This document shows, piece after piece, positions 10,308-21,946 of a stretch of DNA of 64,000 nucleotides. The stretch's first letter is position 1; each line of letters opens with the position of its first letter. The notes beneath the pieces were generated by a model. The model searched no databases and was not told where the DNA came from. It saw only the letters and a list, made by a program, of their open reading frames with translations. This DNA comes from Paraphysomonas bandaiensis (Eukaryota > Chrysophyceae), in contig CBFFRP010000296.1 in assembly GCA_965644295.1 (NCBI GenBank), positions 310,001 through 374,000 on the forward strand, in the 5' to 3' direction. A program made the translations under genes and the position numbers.

Positions 10308-12139
10308 CAGGGATAGGGAACAATATATTGTATTGCAATATATTGTACAATATATTGCAATATATTGTAAAATATATTGATTGGTGGACTGGTCAAATAT
10401 TCCATCAATAGTGTTTCTGTTAATAGAGCTCACAATACTATTGCAATATATTGCAATCAATATTATGATAGTCATATAAGAGAAGATCCTCAACTGTATG
10501 GTGCAAAATATACGCCTCTGTATACAAATATCCGGAAAATAAGAAAAAAAGCCTATTTTTGATGTTATTTTCTATTTTTTATGTATCGCCAGCTCAAACA
10601 GCACTCTACACCTCTCCACATGTATGTACAGTACTTCTCTTAATATAGTATATATATCCTATAGTGACAAGAAGAGACAACTGAATGATGAGTGCATACA
10701 AGAGTAGGGACATTTACCGCTGTTTTTGGAGTCCGGTCGAAGGTGTCCCGAACAAACACGAGTGTAAAATCTGCGGACGTAAACGACAACAGAATATTCG
10801 GAATGGATACAACAATCTAAAGGATCACACTTTCTCTCATGATGTGTGGGAGGAGACATTGAAGAGGTATTTACGGGCTGTCTGCACCAATGGTCCCATG
10901 GATGCTTTTGTTCTGCAGCCTTCAGACAAGGCGAAAACAATTTATGAGTGGGTGGAGTGGATTGTCGAGGAAAATCTTCCATTAAATTTCTGTGAGAAGA
11001 AATTAACTAGAAATAAGACTTCTTTGGGTAAGATAACTACAAAAACACTGAAAAAATATATGAGACTGTTGGAACTGAAGCTACGTGATATGATTAAAGA
11101 TATATTACCACCAACATTTGGTCTAGTCATGGACGGTTGGACGTCGGACTCCCACCACTACAGTGCAATATTTGCAACCTTTTGCGACCGAACCAATACT
11201 CCGAATTTGTTATTGTTGTCTTGTAATGTGCAAGAGGATATTGATGACAACACTGTTTTCGATGAAGATCTACCTGATGAAGAGAAATTCTACGGATTCA
11301 CTGCTGCGGATTGGTTTGATACTATCGTAGAAGTTCTCAATAAATTTGGAGTTGAGGTTAACGCTGACAATGTTTGCGACATTGTTGAGTTTTATCTTGG
11401 AGATAACTGTGCTACAAACAGAAAATTGGCTACTGATTCTGGTAACACCGTATTACTTGTGTGAAATTGTCGAATGTTATAATATATATTAGGTGTACCC
11501 CTAGTTGGATGTGCATCTCACCGACTAAATCTCGCTGTCAATGAACTCATTGGCAGCAAAGAGAAGAGGAATAACCAAGGAGATGTGACAAGATCTGACG
11601 AAGGCATTAGGCCTCTTAAGAAGCGAAAAGTTGAAATATCTAAGTACAGGTGCACGAGTCATGTAGTATGTACTTCCAATACGTGTGAACGCCTGTTCAG
11701 CGCAGCAAAACTGATTATATCAGTGTTGCGCAAACGTATGCATCCTACTACACTTAATATGCTGTTGTTTCTGAAAGCTAACCGACATGTCAGTTGTGGC
11801 CGGATGCAAGCATATTTCAATCAATATTGAATGAATATGGTGATGATGATGTCACCGATGATGGCTCAGAGGATGAGTATGAGGAAACTTTTAATTAGTT
11901 AAGAGTAGTGGGTTTGATTATCAAGTGACCTTAGACCTTATAAAATATGGCAAGTACTAAAAATGAAAACTACGGATGTGTTTACTTACTGATTAGTCAT
12001 ACTAATATATTGCAATATATTGTACAATATATTGCAATATATTGCAATAGTATTGTAGGGCCGGTTTAAAAAATCCATCAATACTATTGATGGAACGCTA
12101 CCTAACAATAGTATTGCAATATATTGTTCCCTATCCCTG
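10308..12139 (+). mobile_element. hAT transposon with perfect 23-bp TIRs and 8-bp TSD
   Basis: The element starts CAGGGATAGGGAAC (10308-10330) and ends with the exact reverse complement of those 23 bp (12117-12139). It is flanked by GTGTCACT at 10300-10307 and 12140-12147, the 8-bp duplication typical of hAT. Both ends carry clusters of the palindrome CAATATATTG: 10321, 10336, 10348, 10358 and 10444 on the left; 12013, 12025, 12035 and 12117 on the right. A CCATCAATA-C-TATTGATGG hairpin lies at 12075-12093. Removing the element rebuilds a sequence colinear with the uninterrupted RepC copy at 22070-22130. At 1832 bp it is short for an autonomous hAT. Confidence 0.95.
10685..11830 (+). CDS. hAT transposase, internally shortened but open
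   Basis: Two exons, 10685-11441 and 11493-11830, GT-AG and in phase, 364 aa without a stop. The N-terminus has a BED-type zinc finger (CKIC, then H-x4-H in DHTFSH). VMDGWTS and FYLGDNCATNRKLA supply the first two acidic catalytic positions of the RNase H-like fold, and CASHRLNLAVNEL follows. The C-terminus has the hAT dimerisation signature CERLFSAAKLI and MLLFLKANRH. Between NELIGSKEK and the dimerisation motif, roughly 200-250 residues usual in hAT transposases (the helical insertion domain) are missing. The frame is intact across the gap. Probably catalytically defective; it may still bind TIRs. Confidence 0.85.
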
Positions 12140-12330
12140 GTGTCACTTGTGTATTGTCATCTTTGGGCCTTGATAAATAAACAGGCATCCGGGGTATTGA
12201 GCTGCCTCCTGAAGTCAAGCATCCGGGCTGTTCACCTCTCTTAAGGACTCAAAAATCCTGCAGTCAGCAGATGTCAGGTATATCAACATTCTGCTTGGTC
12301 ACTGCGTTTGCTTTGAGTGATAGAGCGGAG
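12140..12330 (+). repeat. RepC right part leading into RepA and LINE
   Basis: Near-identical to 22110-22300, including GGCATCCGGGGTATTGAGCT, CTTAAG-GACTCAAAAATCCTG and the ATCAACATTCTGCTTG..CACTGCGTTTGCTTTGAGTGAT segment. It runs straight into the RepA hairpin at 12347-12366 (GTGA tetraloop variant). Confidence 0.75.
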
Positions 12331-14055
12331 GTGACTGCACCTTGGCGCATGCGGTGACGCACAAGCAGCTTTCGTAGGATATCAGAGTTAAGCACAGACA
12401 CTTAAACGTCTACTATTTGTAGATACGGTCTACGAACGAGAACTGGAGATGAAGTGTTAAAATGCGTGAAGAGCCTCCAGCCATACAACAGGAAGCATTC
12501 ACCCTTATCAAGTCGCTCTGGAAGCACAAACACGTGCCTACTTGGTGGCGAGACAGAGTAATGACCCCCATACTCAAGAAACCAGGAGAACCCTCACTTT
12601 CCAACCTTCGACTAATCGGTCTGCTCGAAATATCATGGAAAATACTGACAAGAATAATCTCCCACAGGATACTCACAGTCTGGGAGGAACAGCAGGTCCT
12701 ACACCCGTCCCAACATGGATATCGATGGAGAAATGGCACAGACACGGCCATCTTACGGGTTCTAGCGGCCTCAGAGGCAGCCAGACGTCACAATGCCCAA
12801 CACATATGCACGCTCTCTGGGACTTCAAAAAAGCATTCGACTCCATAACACCTAATCTAATGAAATAACACGGCTAGGTGTTCCCGATGCTGTGGTTGAA
12901 TGGTTTGGTGACTTAGACGCTGGGGGTCTCACATTCCCATGGACGCCGTTCATGGCGAACAACATGGAGCCACGCTCGTTGGCAGCCCTTTTAGCTACCG
13001 ACGGACACTTCCTTGCACAGTTCGTACTAGGATTTGAGGCCGTGAGAGGGATCACACAGGGGGGCACCGAATCCACTTGTGCCTGGGTGGCGCTACACGA
13101 TATCCTTCTTACATGATGGTTAGACCTAGATCTTAGAGCAATCTGTCTTCTTACACCAGCACCACTCCTACCGACCTCAAACTGAAAGAAAAAAGTCTCC
13201 TTCGCGGATGACATCTCACCACCATAGACGTGTCTATCACTCAAGCCCAGGAAACGGCGGAACGAATGTCGGCGTTCTGCAGCTTCTCGGGAATGGAACT
13301 CTCGGTACCTAAAATTATCTGCACTTTTTTCCCTCGCTTACGGGAACATCTCGCCCAGGTCAAACAAACCGGACACATTACCTTATACGACTGGAATTGG
13401 AGACCCCAAACTGTACCAATTCAAACGACTCATGAATCGATACACTATTTGGGGGCTGATCTACCACTAACACCTACAGACACGGACTCATAGAATTGGT
13501 GTACAAACTACCTAAAGGCAGCGGGCACACACCTTGGGATCAAGCACGCCTCAGCAGGTTGCAAAGTCATGGTTATAGAGACCCAAATCATCCCCACTCT
13601 ACTTTACAAGGCCACCAAGGCTTCTTGGCCCCTGCAATATTACAAGGACATCGATTCCACCTGCGCAACCCTTTACAGGAAAGCACTCAGCCTGGGTCCT
13701 GGTTACCCCACGGAATTGATCTACCTCTCTCTCAGGCATAATGGACTTGGAATGAAACGCTTCTCAGATTCCGCTCAAGAACAAAAATGGGGCTCCCTAC
13801 AGCGTGCCATAATCCTAGGCGGGGATGCCGGTGACGCAGCACACTTTCTTCTAACACAGACTACCGCTCCGTACCCTAACTACCACCACTTTTCCTTAAG
13901 TCTGCGGGAATGGGGTACGGAGGTTGGCCTCACACTCCAACAACCCGAAATTCCGGAACCTCAAGATACCAACACCCTGACCAACATTATCCGCACATTA
14001 GGACTGGATGATGTAAACGCGGATCTTAAAGAATAAGACATTCACTACTACTAAG
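12331..14055 (+). pseudogene. Decayed non-LTR retrotransposon (LINE), reverse transcriptase part
   Basis: RepA-like 5' sequence is followed by broken open frames from 12462 to 14036. Reverse-transcriptase motifs appear in order: TPILKKPGEPSLSNLRLIGL, the DFKKAFDSI core, RGITQGG..A and FADD at about 13201-13212. A thumb and C-terminal region follow, ending LGLDDVNADLKE. Frame changes near 12840 and 13200-13230 and a stop at 13491 break it. No endonuclease domain is visible, so it is 5'-truncated or deleted. The 3' end (AATAAGACATTCACTACT) matches the RepA tail. Confidence 0.8.
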
Positions 14056-14149
14056 CTTATAGGAAATATCTAATATTGTTCTGGATTTCCAAATTCAGTA
14101 ATAGCTACAACAAATAATGTAGCCCTACTACGGAGAGATGCTGAGGGAA

Positions 14150-17100
14150 TTATTGCACCTATGTGATGTTAACTGTCGTACATTGTAAGTATGATGATGG
14201 ATGTAAAAAATGTAATCGCACGAGGCTTCTTGTTGATACCGGTATCATCACAACAACATTAAAATGTACAACACGCATAATTATCCCTTCTCTAGTGCAA
14301 CTTACTCTAATTTTATGTGTGCGATTAGAGGTAATTCTGTGTGTAATTTGTATAAGCACGACGTGACAGGATTGATGTAATTGCTTTAAACCACACACAC
14401 AGGGCACGGGGTTGAAACGAAAACACCTCACAGCCAAGGTACACAAAAATCAGTGTTTGTGTGATGTGTGTGCCAGGTCTAAAATAACCCGAGTCAGCTT
14501 CCGAACGAAGGATGAGAATTCCGTTAGACCGAATTTTTCAGCAGATATAGCTGTGTATTTAAATTGTCCTGCTAGAGAGGAGGAGAGAGGTATGTGTTGA
14601 AAATAACGCATCATGCAAGCAAAATGTTCTGGGCGACGGGTCTAGTCAACAGAACTGGGGAAGCGGTATTAGAAGTCTTCAAAGAGCTGTTTAGAGGAGA
14701 TGTTAAAAGGTACAAGCTCAAGATGGAGCATTACCATGCAGATGGTGCAGGAGAATTAATCAGTGAACAGCTGCGTCAGTATCTTAGGTCACAGGAGTGC
14801 TATAAACATACATGGAGCTCAACAGACTCTCCAGAGATGAATGCCATAGAGGAGAGGAAGTTCAGAACTGCTGGAGAGATGACTCTTGCAATGTTAATCC
14901 AATCTGGACTGCCACCGCAATTTTGGCTGGATGCATACATGGCAGCCAGATATATTTTGATTCGATTGCCAACGAAAACAGATAAGGGTATATGTCTCCT
15001 ATAGAGTTTCTAACGGGTGAGCCTCCAAATTTGAGATATCTTAGGGTATGGGGGTGTCGAACTTATGTTCTTTCACCGAAGGCGGATCGACGAAAGGACT
15101 GGGAGGATAAGGCTCTAGTTGGATATTTAATGGGTTACTCTGATGAGAAGGTAGGATACCATGTATATCTTCCTGAATCAAACAAGGTGGTGACTACAGT
15201 CCATATTATATTGACTGATGAGTCAACGCCATCAAGACCAGAGAAGTATTTCGCAGAGATTGATGCTCTTCGAGTGCGGGAGGCCGCTAGACCCAAGCTT
15301 GCATCCGACTATGCCAGCTTAGATGAAGAGGAACGTATCATATTGATGATGAGGACGGACTTCTGTATAAGACAACAAGAGTTGTAGAACGTAAGAAGGG
15401 TGTGATTGTAGCATACCGTTCACTTGTTACTGCAGGTCGCGAGCATATAGAGCACCGGGTGCCTATACACGTCGAAGACGTGGTACGTATGACTGCAGAA
15501 ACCCCCGGGAATACCGGGTACATAGGAAAGGGGGACGCCCTGAGTACTACGCCAGCCAGGGAGCTGGACCAGGGAAGACCTGGAGGGTTCCAGGAGAGTC
15601 CTGACCCAACCTGTCAACAGACAGTCGTGAGGTTGCAGACCTCGACAGACCGTGGGTCTGGGGATGCGAGCGGGGCTCTTCCCACACCGCAAGATTTGCG
15701 GGCTCAGGATGAGCAAGGTATGGGTTCGTATATATCTACTAGACGACCTATTGAACTAGATGGTGATGGTCGAGTACGGCGGAAACGGCTACAGCGTAGG
15801 TTGGCGAACGCATCGATGTTAGGAGAAATAAATATGGTTGAGGTGCCAGATGCATGCACTGTTAACTTTAAACATGCAGAGTTTCAACATGATGACTTTA
15901 AGATACCAGACTCCTATGCTGAAGCGGAGAGATCTCCACAGTACATGAAGTGGCGAGAAGCTCGGAAGGTGGAGAAGACCTCACTACTGAAGAGACGTGT
16001 CTTAAAGATTGTGCGGACTCCACGGGGAGTGAAGTTGGTGCGAGCAAAGTATATTCACACGGTGAAGAGAGACCTTCTGGGGAATGTAGTCAAGTATAAG
16101 GCGCGGCTGGTTGCATTAGGAAATCTACAAGAAAAAACGGAGGAGGAGCCGTCCACGTTTGCTCCAGTGGTCAAAGGAATAACCATTCGACTGGTCCTCG
16201 CGATTGCATTTATGTTCCATATGCATGTACATCAGTTGGACGTATCATCAGCGTTTTGTTATATGCCGATCTTGAGGAGGATGTTTATATGGCACCTCCA
16301 CCTGATGAAGAATTGCCAGCGGGGTGGTGTTTTTAATTGATCAAGGCCTTATATGGACTGCGGTCATCACCGAGGCAGTGGAACAAACATATTGACAAGT
16401 TTATCAAATCGTTACATTTTACTGCCTGCATTTTATTTTAGATACATGCTTGTATATGATGAGATGGAGTAATGGTCAATTGCACTTATTGCTGATATAT
16501 GTTGATTATATTATCATTGCATCTGCTGATCTCACCTACTTAGAAAGTGTTAAACGTAGGTTCTGCGAAACGTTTGAAATGCATGATCTGGGTGTGTGCA
16601 AACGGTTTCTGAATATCAGAATCACAAGAGGAGAGGACTGGTACATGTTAGAGATCAATCGGAATATGCCAAGAATATTGTCAAGAAATTCAGTTCGTTT
16701 ATGGGAAAGAGCAGTAAGAATAAGGAGAATAAGAATGTCCAGGATTTGTTGGCAGAGCAACGTGAGCTGACGGAGGAGCAGAAGCAGTGGGTTGAATCAT
16801 TTCCGTATAGAGGAATTATTGGAGCGGTGTTGCATTTGGCGATTCACACTAGACCTGATCTGGCTTATGCTGTGGGGTTATTGGCTCGAATGAGTATTTC
16901 TCCAACTTATGCGAGTTGCAGATTAGCTATTCATTTGTTGAAATATCTACGTGATACAGTTGATAAGGGCATCAGATTCAGTGGGAGTGAGTTTGACTTA
17001 CTTGTATCCAGTGATTCAGACTGGGCTGGTGATAGGATGACTCGGCGGTCCACAACGGGATACATCGTGTTTTTATATGCGGGCGCATTGGCCTGGCAGT

Positions 17101-17997
17101 CCAAGCTTCAGACCACAGTTGCGACTTCGAGCATGGAATCTGAGTATATGGCGGAGTATGCGGCTATGCAAGAATTGGTGTGGCTTCGGGGGGTGTTCAA
17201 GGAGCTTGGACTCTTGGTAGCGAAGCCGACTCCATTCTTTATGGATAGTAAGAGTGCAATGGATCTTTCAGATAATCCAGTGTATCATAAGAGGTCGAAG
17301 CATATTGACATCAAGTATCACTGGATAAGAGAACATGTTAATGGAAAATTTCCTACAGCAAAGTTGATTCATGTATCTACGGATGATATGGCGGCCGATA
17401 TTTTTACAAAGGCGTTGTCCACGAAGATTTTCAGCCGTCATAAGAAAACTATTACCGGGGTTAAGAGGAGTGTGTCTAACAGTGTGGAGGAGCAGCAGAA
17501 GAAACGACCCCGAAGAGTTTAAAGGTGTGTTTTAGTGGGTGAAAATCCCACATAACTGTATATCTAGTTGACTGCTAGGTATATATGTATCTTTAAAAGA
17601 TTTCACATCTGTTTTTACCTATGGGACTAGATAGTCATAGCATTATCAGATTATTGTGATCACTGTTGTTTTATCTCACTGCATTCTACATTGAGTGGGA
17701 GTATTAGAATATGGATCTTATTCTAGTATATTCAGTATGTAACTTCAAGACAATGTACGAGAATACAGTGAAATATAGTGATGTACAAATGCTGTGATGA
17801 TATTGAGAAACTGAAATAGTTTGATCTTTCAAGATATGTTCAGTAACGAGAGGTTCGCATATGTAGGATATTATGCAGGGATTATAATGAGTTAGTGTTG
17901 GTTATCACAACTTCGTGTAAACGATATTAATAAATCTATCTAGTCTTACGACAAATTCTCTCTGTGATCTCTAGCTTAAAATGAGCAATTCTCAATA
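14150..17997 (+). mobile_element. Decayed Ty1/copia retrotransposon, 5' LTR missing
   Basis: Pol domains occur in copia order. A possible protease remnant (LLVDTG, about 14230) comes first, then a pre-integrase zinc finger (CDVCARSKITRVSF) and the integrase core (HADGAGELISEQLRQYL, STDSPEMNAIEERKF). Reverse transcriptase follows (VKYKARLVALGN, QLDVSSAF, ALYGLRSSPRQWN, YVDYIIIA) and then RNase H (HTRPDLAYAVGLLARMS, WAGDRMTRRSTTGY, SSMESEYMA, KHIDIKYHWIR, DIFTKALS). Frame breaks lie near 14595, 15000, 15345, 16260 and 16620, with stops near 16338 and 16438. The polypurine tract GAGTGGGAG precedes the 3' LTR. No matching 5' LTR is present. Confidence 0.9.
17702..17997 (+). repeat. Copia 3' LTR
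   Basis: Begins TATTAGAATATGGATCTT directly after the polypurine tract and ends CTCAATA. It aligns along its length with the solo LTR at 42506-42784, which fixes both borders. The unusual TATT...AATA termini are shared at the 5' end by both copies. Confidence 0.9.
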
Positions 17998-18487
17998 TCG
18001 TTGTCGTTCGCCTAATTCATGTCATCGCAATCGCAACTACCAATCACTTTCATACGACCTTATATTGAATATAGACACGTTGTTATACTTCAAACTCTTC
18101 TAGCGCTACGCTGATATTATTCGAAAAGTAGAACTATGTCAACTTGTACTCACGCAAAGTAAAGCACTGACTGACTACGTTATATATGTCGTCAAGTTTT
18201 CATTGTATTATAAGCTCAAAAGTGAGCTCTAAAAGTAGGCTATATGTGTTTAAAGTTTAAATTTAGGTGTTCTCTTATTATGTCATAATGTTGTGTGTGC
18301 TATAAAGTTAATCATACAGCTGTATGCAAGGGTTAACAGTTAACATTCAGCGCAACATAATATCCGAAAGGGAATTTTTCTCTCCGTTTTTTTAAACAGG
18401 CAATACCCACAAAAATATGTGTACCGTTGAAACAAAGTAGAAGTATTATTGATTTTTACTCCAAATTAATTAACAAGGCCCACGTAA
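17998..18487. repeat. Gene-free DNA with an old dispersed repeat
   Basis: The 18035-18085 stretch (TTTCATACGACCTTATATTGA) resembles 26425-26460 (TTTTCATACAACCTTATAGAT), and the TTATTCGAAAAGTAG region resembles blocks at 26530, 34430 and 45900. These look like degenerate copies of one family. No gene seen. Confidence 0.35.
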
Positions 18488-19300
18488 TTACACAGGTGGC
18501 TGCACAATCTTTAACCCGTTGAGACGATTTAGGCGCTTCTGATATTTCTTCACGTCTACATTAATAACTGCTATCACTTTCGCCAATGAAACCTGGCCAG
18601 GTGGCAATGTTTTCGGCTTCCACACATGCTTGCACCTTGTAACAGTGACGTCGCAATTCTGTGCTTTAGCCCTCGAATGTTTCACAGCAAGCAGAGCGGC
18701 ATCTATAAGTGTGCTTTTGTAGCGCAAGAAGATATCATCATCTGGACACCGCACTACAACATGACTCCCAGGGAAACCACTTACATGTAACCACCAGTCA
18801 TTATCATTCCTATACTTTTCATTTAGAGTTATCAAGTCGTTTTCAGGAGCCGTCCTTCCCACATAAATATGAATGTCATCGTCACTCTTGTATAGATGAT
18901 AAGGCCTCCTTTTAGCACTGGGAGGGGCCACTGTTATACAAAGTTTCTGAACCAAAGGAAGAGCTATCGTTTCCATCTCATAGGTGGTCGGGCTAGGATT
19001 CCTTGTTAAGATAGCTTTAAGAGCTTTCAGTTTGTCGAGTTCTTCAGTCATCTCTTTAGGCACAACTCCTTTAGACTGCATAACTTTATCCATTCGTGTC
19101 AGTTTTATCTTAGTTCGACGTGTAACTTCTCGGATTAATGCAGGAACATTCCATTTGGGTGGCCCAGCAGAGCACAGCCCTCGACTGGAGGCTCGTAACA
19201 GATTACGGTGTAAGTGCAGGCCGCTAACAGAGGCAGAGGCAGATCCTCTCATCAGAGAGGCGCATAAAATAGTGGCTCGAATAAACATTGTCTTGTACAT
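18488..19300 (-). CDS. NFACT-R (DUF814) domain protein, probably organelle-targeted
   Basis: Intronless, 270 aa, ATG at 19300. The C-terminal half is an NFACT-R domain: VGRTAPENDLITLNEKY, NDWWLHVSGFPGSHVVVR and VSLAKVIAVINV, matching the family pattern VGRN..ND.LT, then D.WLH....PGSH..I. The first 45 residues are rich in Arg, Ala, Ser and Leu with few acids (ATILCASLMRGSASAS), like a mitochondrial targeting peptide. Full-length NEMF/RqcH proteins have this domain after an NFACT-N region that recruits Ala-tRNA; here the N-terminal domain is absent. That suggests a stand-alone NFACT-R factor in organelle ribosome rescue or RNA binding. Domain assignment is firm; location and role are inferred. 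Confidence 0.8.
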   Translation of the reverse strand: MYKTMFIRATILCASLMRGSASASVSGLHLHRNLLRASSRGLCSAGPPKWNVPALIREVTRRTKIKLTRMDKVMQSKGVVPKEMTEELDKLKALKAILTRNPSPTTYEMETIALPLVQKLCITVAPPSAKRRPYHLYKSDDDIHIYVGRTAPENDLITLNEKYRNDNDWWLHVSGFPGSHVVVRCPDDDIFLRYKSTLIDAALLAVKHSRAKAQNCDVTVTRCKHVWKPKTLPPGQVSLAKVIAVINVDVKKYQKRLNRLNGLKIVQPPV

Positions 19301-19740
19301 TAACTGGGAGAGATGGAAGTGTGATGGAGGGTATGGCTACCTTATAGACATACATCCATATATGCCATACACGGGCGAGTGACACATACACGCATATCTC
19401 CTCACACACATGCACGCTGTGCATCTATACCAGACACACACTGCAACTTATGTCTGTGTCTGTGGTGCATAGTGCATACTACACGCACTAATCAGTCTAT
19501 ACGGCGGTATACCTGATATGGAATACAGTATTTCACAGTACTGTATTGTTTTGATTGGCTGAGTGCCTCTGAGTGTGTAGGTCAAGTGTAGGTATGTATG
19601 TCGTGTGTACTATATCTATATACACACGCACTGTGCTGTGTATGTGTATATGGTGTACTGTAGACGGTAGCTAGACATTGAAGGCAGATTTTGGAAAGCA
19701 CTCTAAACGCACATCACACACTGTGACCAGCATCTCGACT
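19301..19740. promoter_or_regulatory. Divergent promoter region, NFACT-R / DUS1
   Basis: 440 bp between start codons. Contains CGGTATACC (19505-19513) and GAATACAGTATT (19521-19532), the motif pair seen in four other upstream regions, plus an inverted CAGTACTG and TG-rich runs. Confidence 0.45.
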
Positions 19741-21036
19741 ATGATGATGCATGGTTGTGAGAGTGTTAAACGTGTCGTTGCCCCAATGGTGGGTCAGTCT
19801 GATGCCCCCTTTAGATCCCTGTGTTTAAAATACGGTGCAACATGCGTCTACTCTGAGATGCTATACAGCGACAGAATAATTAATGACGAGAACTACTTAG
19901 ACTCATATCTACCCAGCTGTGACCATGATTTTATTAGTTTGGGATACTCTTCTCGTCCTCTAGTTGCTCAGATATGCGGCAATGATCCTGGTGTTGTCGG
20001 ACAGGCTGCGAGAATTGTAGCGGCCTCAGGCAGAGTTGACGCCGTTGATTTCAACTTAGGATGTCCCCAAGATAGAGCTAGGGATGGCCTGTACGGGTCG
20101 TATCTTTTGGATAGATGTCATTGGCCAAAAGTGTTTGCGTGTGTTTCTGCTGCTATAAATGAGTTGAAACCGCTGGGTGTTCCTTTCTTCTGTAAAATCC
20201 GCCTTCTGGAAGGAAGTGACATACTCCACACAACCAAGGAGTTTTGCAAGTACGAAGAAAATTATTTGATATTGCTGATTTATTATTCACTTTGAGATAG
20301 GGGACTATATGATGCCGGAGTACGTGTTTTATGCATCCATGGGAGAACTCGAGGTAGTGCGCGAAGGAGACGCTGTGGCCCGGCCGACCTGCAAACCATT
20401 GGCGCTGTTGCAAGCTATATGCAACACTATCATGCTAAGCAGTCCCATTACTTACCGAATGATATACAACGTGGGTTTACTGTAATTGCTAACGGGAATA
20501 TCATCAGTCCTATCGATATTTCTCGAAATATAGAAACAGTTGCTCGTGCCATGAGGGAAGCAGAATGCGAAATAGGAGGACTTGCGGGCCATTGTCTAGT
20601 ATGCGAATATAACAATAGAAATAATGTGTGGTGGAATGGTTGCGTTATGAGTGGCGAGGGTATTTTAAGCAACCCTTCTCTTTTCTGTAGTGCCTTAGGA
20701 AAGGAAGCAGATAAAGATGAATCTGCTCCTAGCCTTCTTACCCTCTTCCAAGAATACTGCAGCCTATCGGAGGCCTATAGAGAGATGGGTGGATGGGATG
20801 GACTAAATCAGTATCGCAAGGATACATCAGGGTGGGATGATGAATCTAGACAAATGTATTATGCTAGACAACACCTCAGATGGATGTTAGGGAAAACTGG
20901 GCATGGAAGGACTGTTAGGTTTGTTTACAAAGGTGATGACTACAAGAAACACACACAACTTCTGACTGCACTCAAAGATGCTAGTACAATAGATGAACTG
21001 CTTTATATTGCTGGGAAATGCCTTCCTTCACATTAG
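19741..21036 (+). CDS. DUS1: tRNA-dihydrouridine synthase, DUS1 type
   Basis: Two exons, 19741-20249 and 20301-21036, split by a 51-nt intron in phase; 414 aa. The TIM-barrel flavoenzyme motifs are present: RVVAPMVGQSDAPFR near the N-terminus (FMN binding), NLGCPQDRARDGLYGSYLL with the catalytic Cys in GCPQ, KIRL, and IHGRTR across the second exon. VIANGNI and MSGEGILSNPSLF complete the phosphate-binding end. NADPH-dependent reduction of uridines 16/17 in the D-loop of cytosolic tRNAs is the known family role. The open frame extends upstream but the first ATG run (MMMHGCES) sits just before the first conserved strand. No C-terminal zinc finger is seen. Confidence 0.93.
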
Positions 21037-21310
21037 CAGTTTGATTCCAATAATTATCGTATTTTACCAAATACAAAAAGTTATTTTACCATAATATATA
21101 TTACAATCCATTATATTTTTTAATATTGCATGTTTAAGAGTCACATGTATTAATAAAAGTTTAACGGTACAGTCGCGTTAGGGAGATTTCTCACTCTAGG
21201 GACACTGCTCAGCACTAACATTCTCGTTCAACTTTCAATATTGTTAAAATCCTTATGTTACACTATGAATGAACTGTATAATTCGATTTTACAATATATA
21301 TATATAAGTA
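21037..21310. other. DUS1 3' flank
   Basis: AT-rich, with AATAAA at about 21150 as a possible polyadenylation signal. No gene. Confidence 0.4.
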
Positions 21311-21500
21311 GAACGGAAGTGATCGCACCTTGGTGCTTGCGGCGACGCACAAGCAGGTTTTCTAGCGTTAAATAGTAGGATAATAGAATTTGTGCTGATT
21401 AGTTATGGGTAGCGACTAACTAGTATGTCTAGCATTCAACTAGCCACTATTTAGGTGCAGGTTTTTAACGCCTATTGCTAAATAATAAGACTTTTAATAC
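21311..21500 (+). repeat. RepA copy 2
   Basis: Full-length match to 783-979: GAACGGAAGTG, the GCACC-TT-GGTGC inverted repeat, a hairpin at 21335-21354 with GCGA tetraloop, CGTTAAATAGTAGGATAA, and the tail CGCCTATTGCTAAATAATAAGAC. No ORF lies between hairpin and tail, so the short form is a unit in itself. Confidence 0.75.
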
Positions 21501-21945
21501 ATATATATAAGTAAATATAATAATAATTAAGTGAAGTATAGTAAGTTGTTACTAAGTGTGAATAGAAGTAAGTGTTACTAAGTAGTCAAAATACTATTAT
21601 CCCCATGTTGTCTCAAATATAGCTCTCTACTAAATAGCCTTGAAACTGAAGTGATAAGCTTTCAACGAAAGGACACAATTGTGTGTGCGCATATGCAATA
21701 ATAATAATCTCTCTAGTCTGATGGCAACTTTATTCAACAATCTAATTGATAATATGAGCAAAATGTGGTTTATTTGTCAGAGTATATGCTCAAGAATTAT
21801 TGCTTAGCTAACACCAGTTGCATTTATCATTCACGATAAATAAAGTATAAACTTTAGTTTAATATATATCATTTCTTTGTATTCTTCATTAAGTATGAAC
21901 TGCATTATAGACTGGGTAAACTTTATGCTTGGTTATTCCCTCAAC
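21501..21945. other. Gene-free spacer between repeats
   Basis: AT-rich, with AATA-rich runs at 21510-21530. No gene or recognised repeat. Confidence 0.4.
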
Positions 21946-21946
21946 A

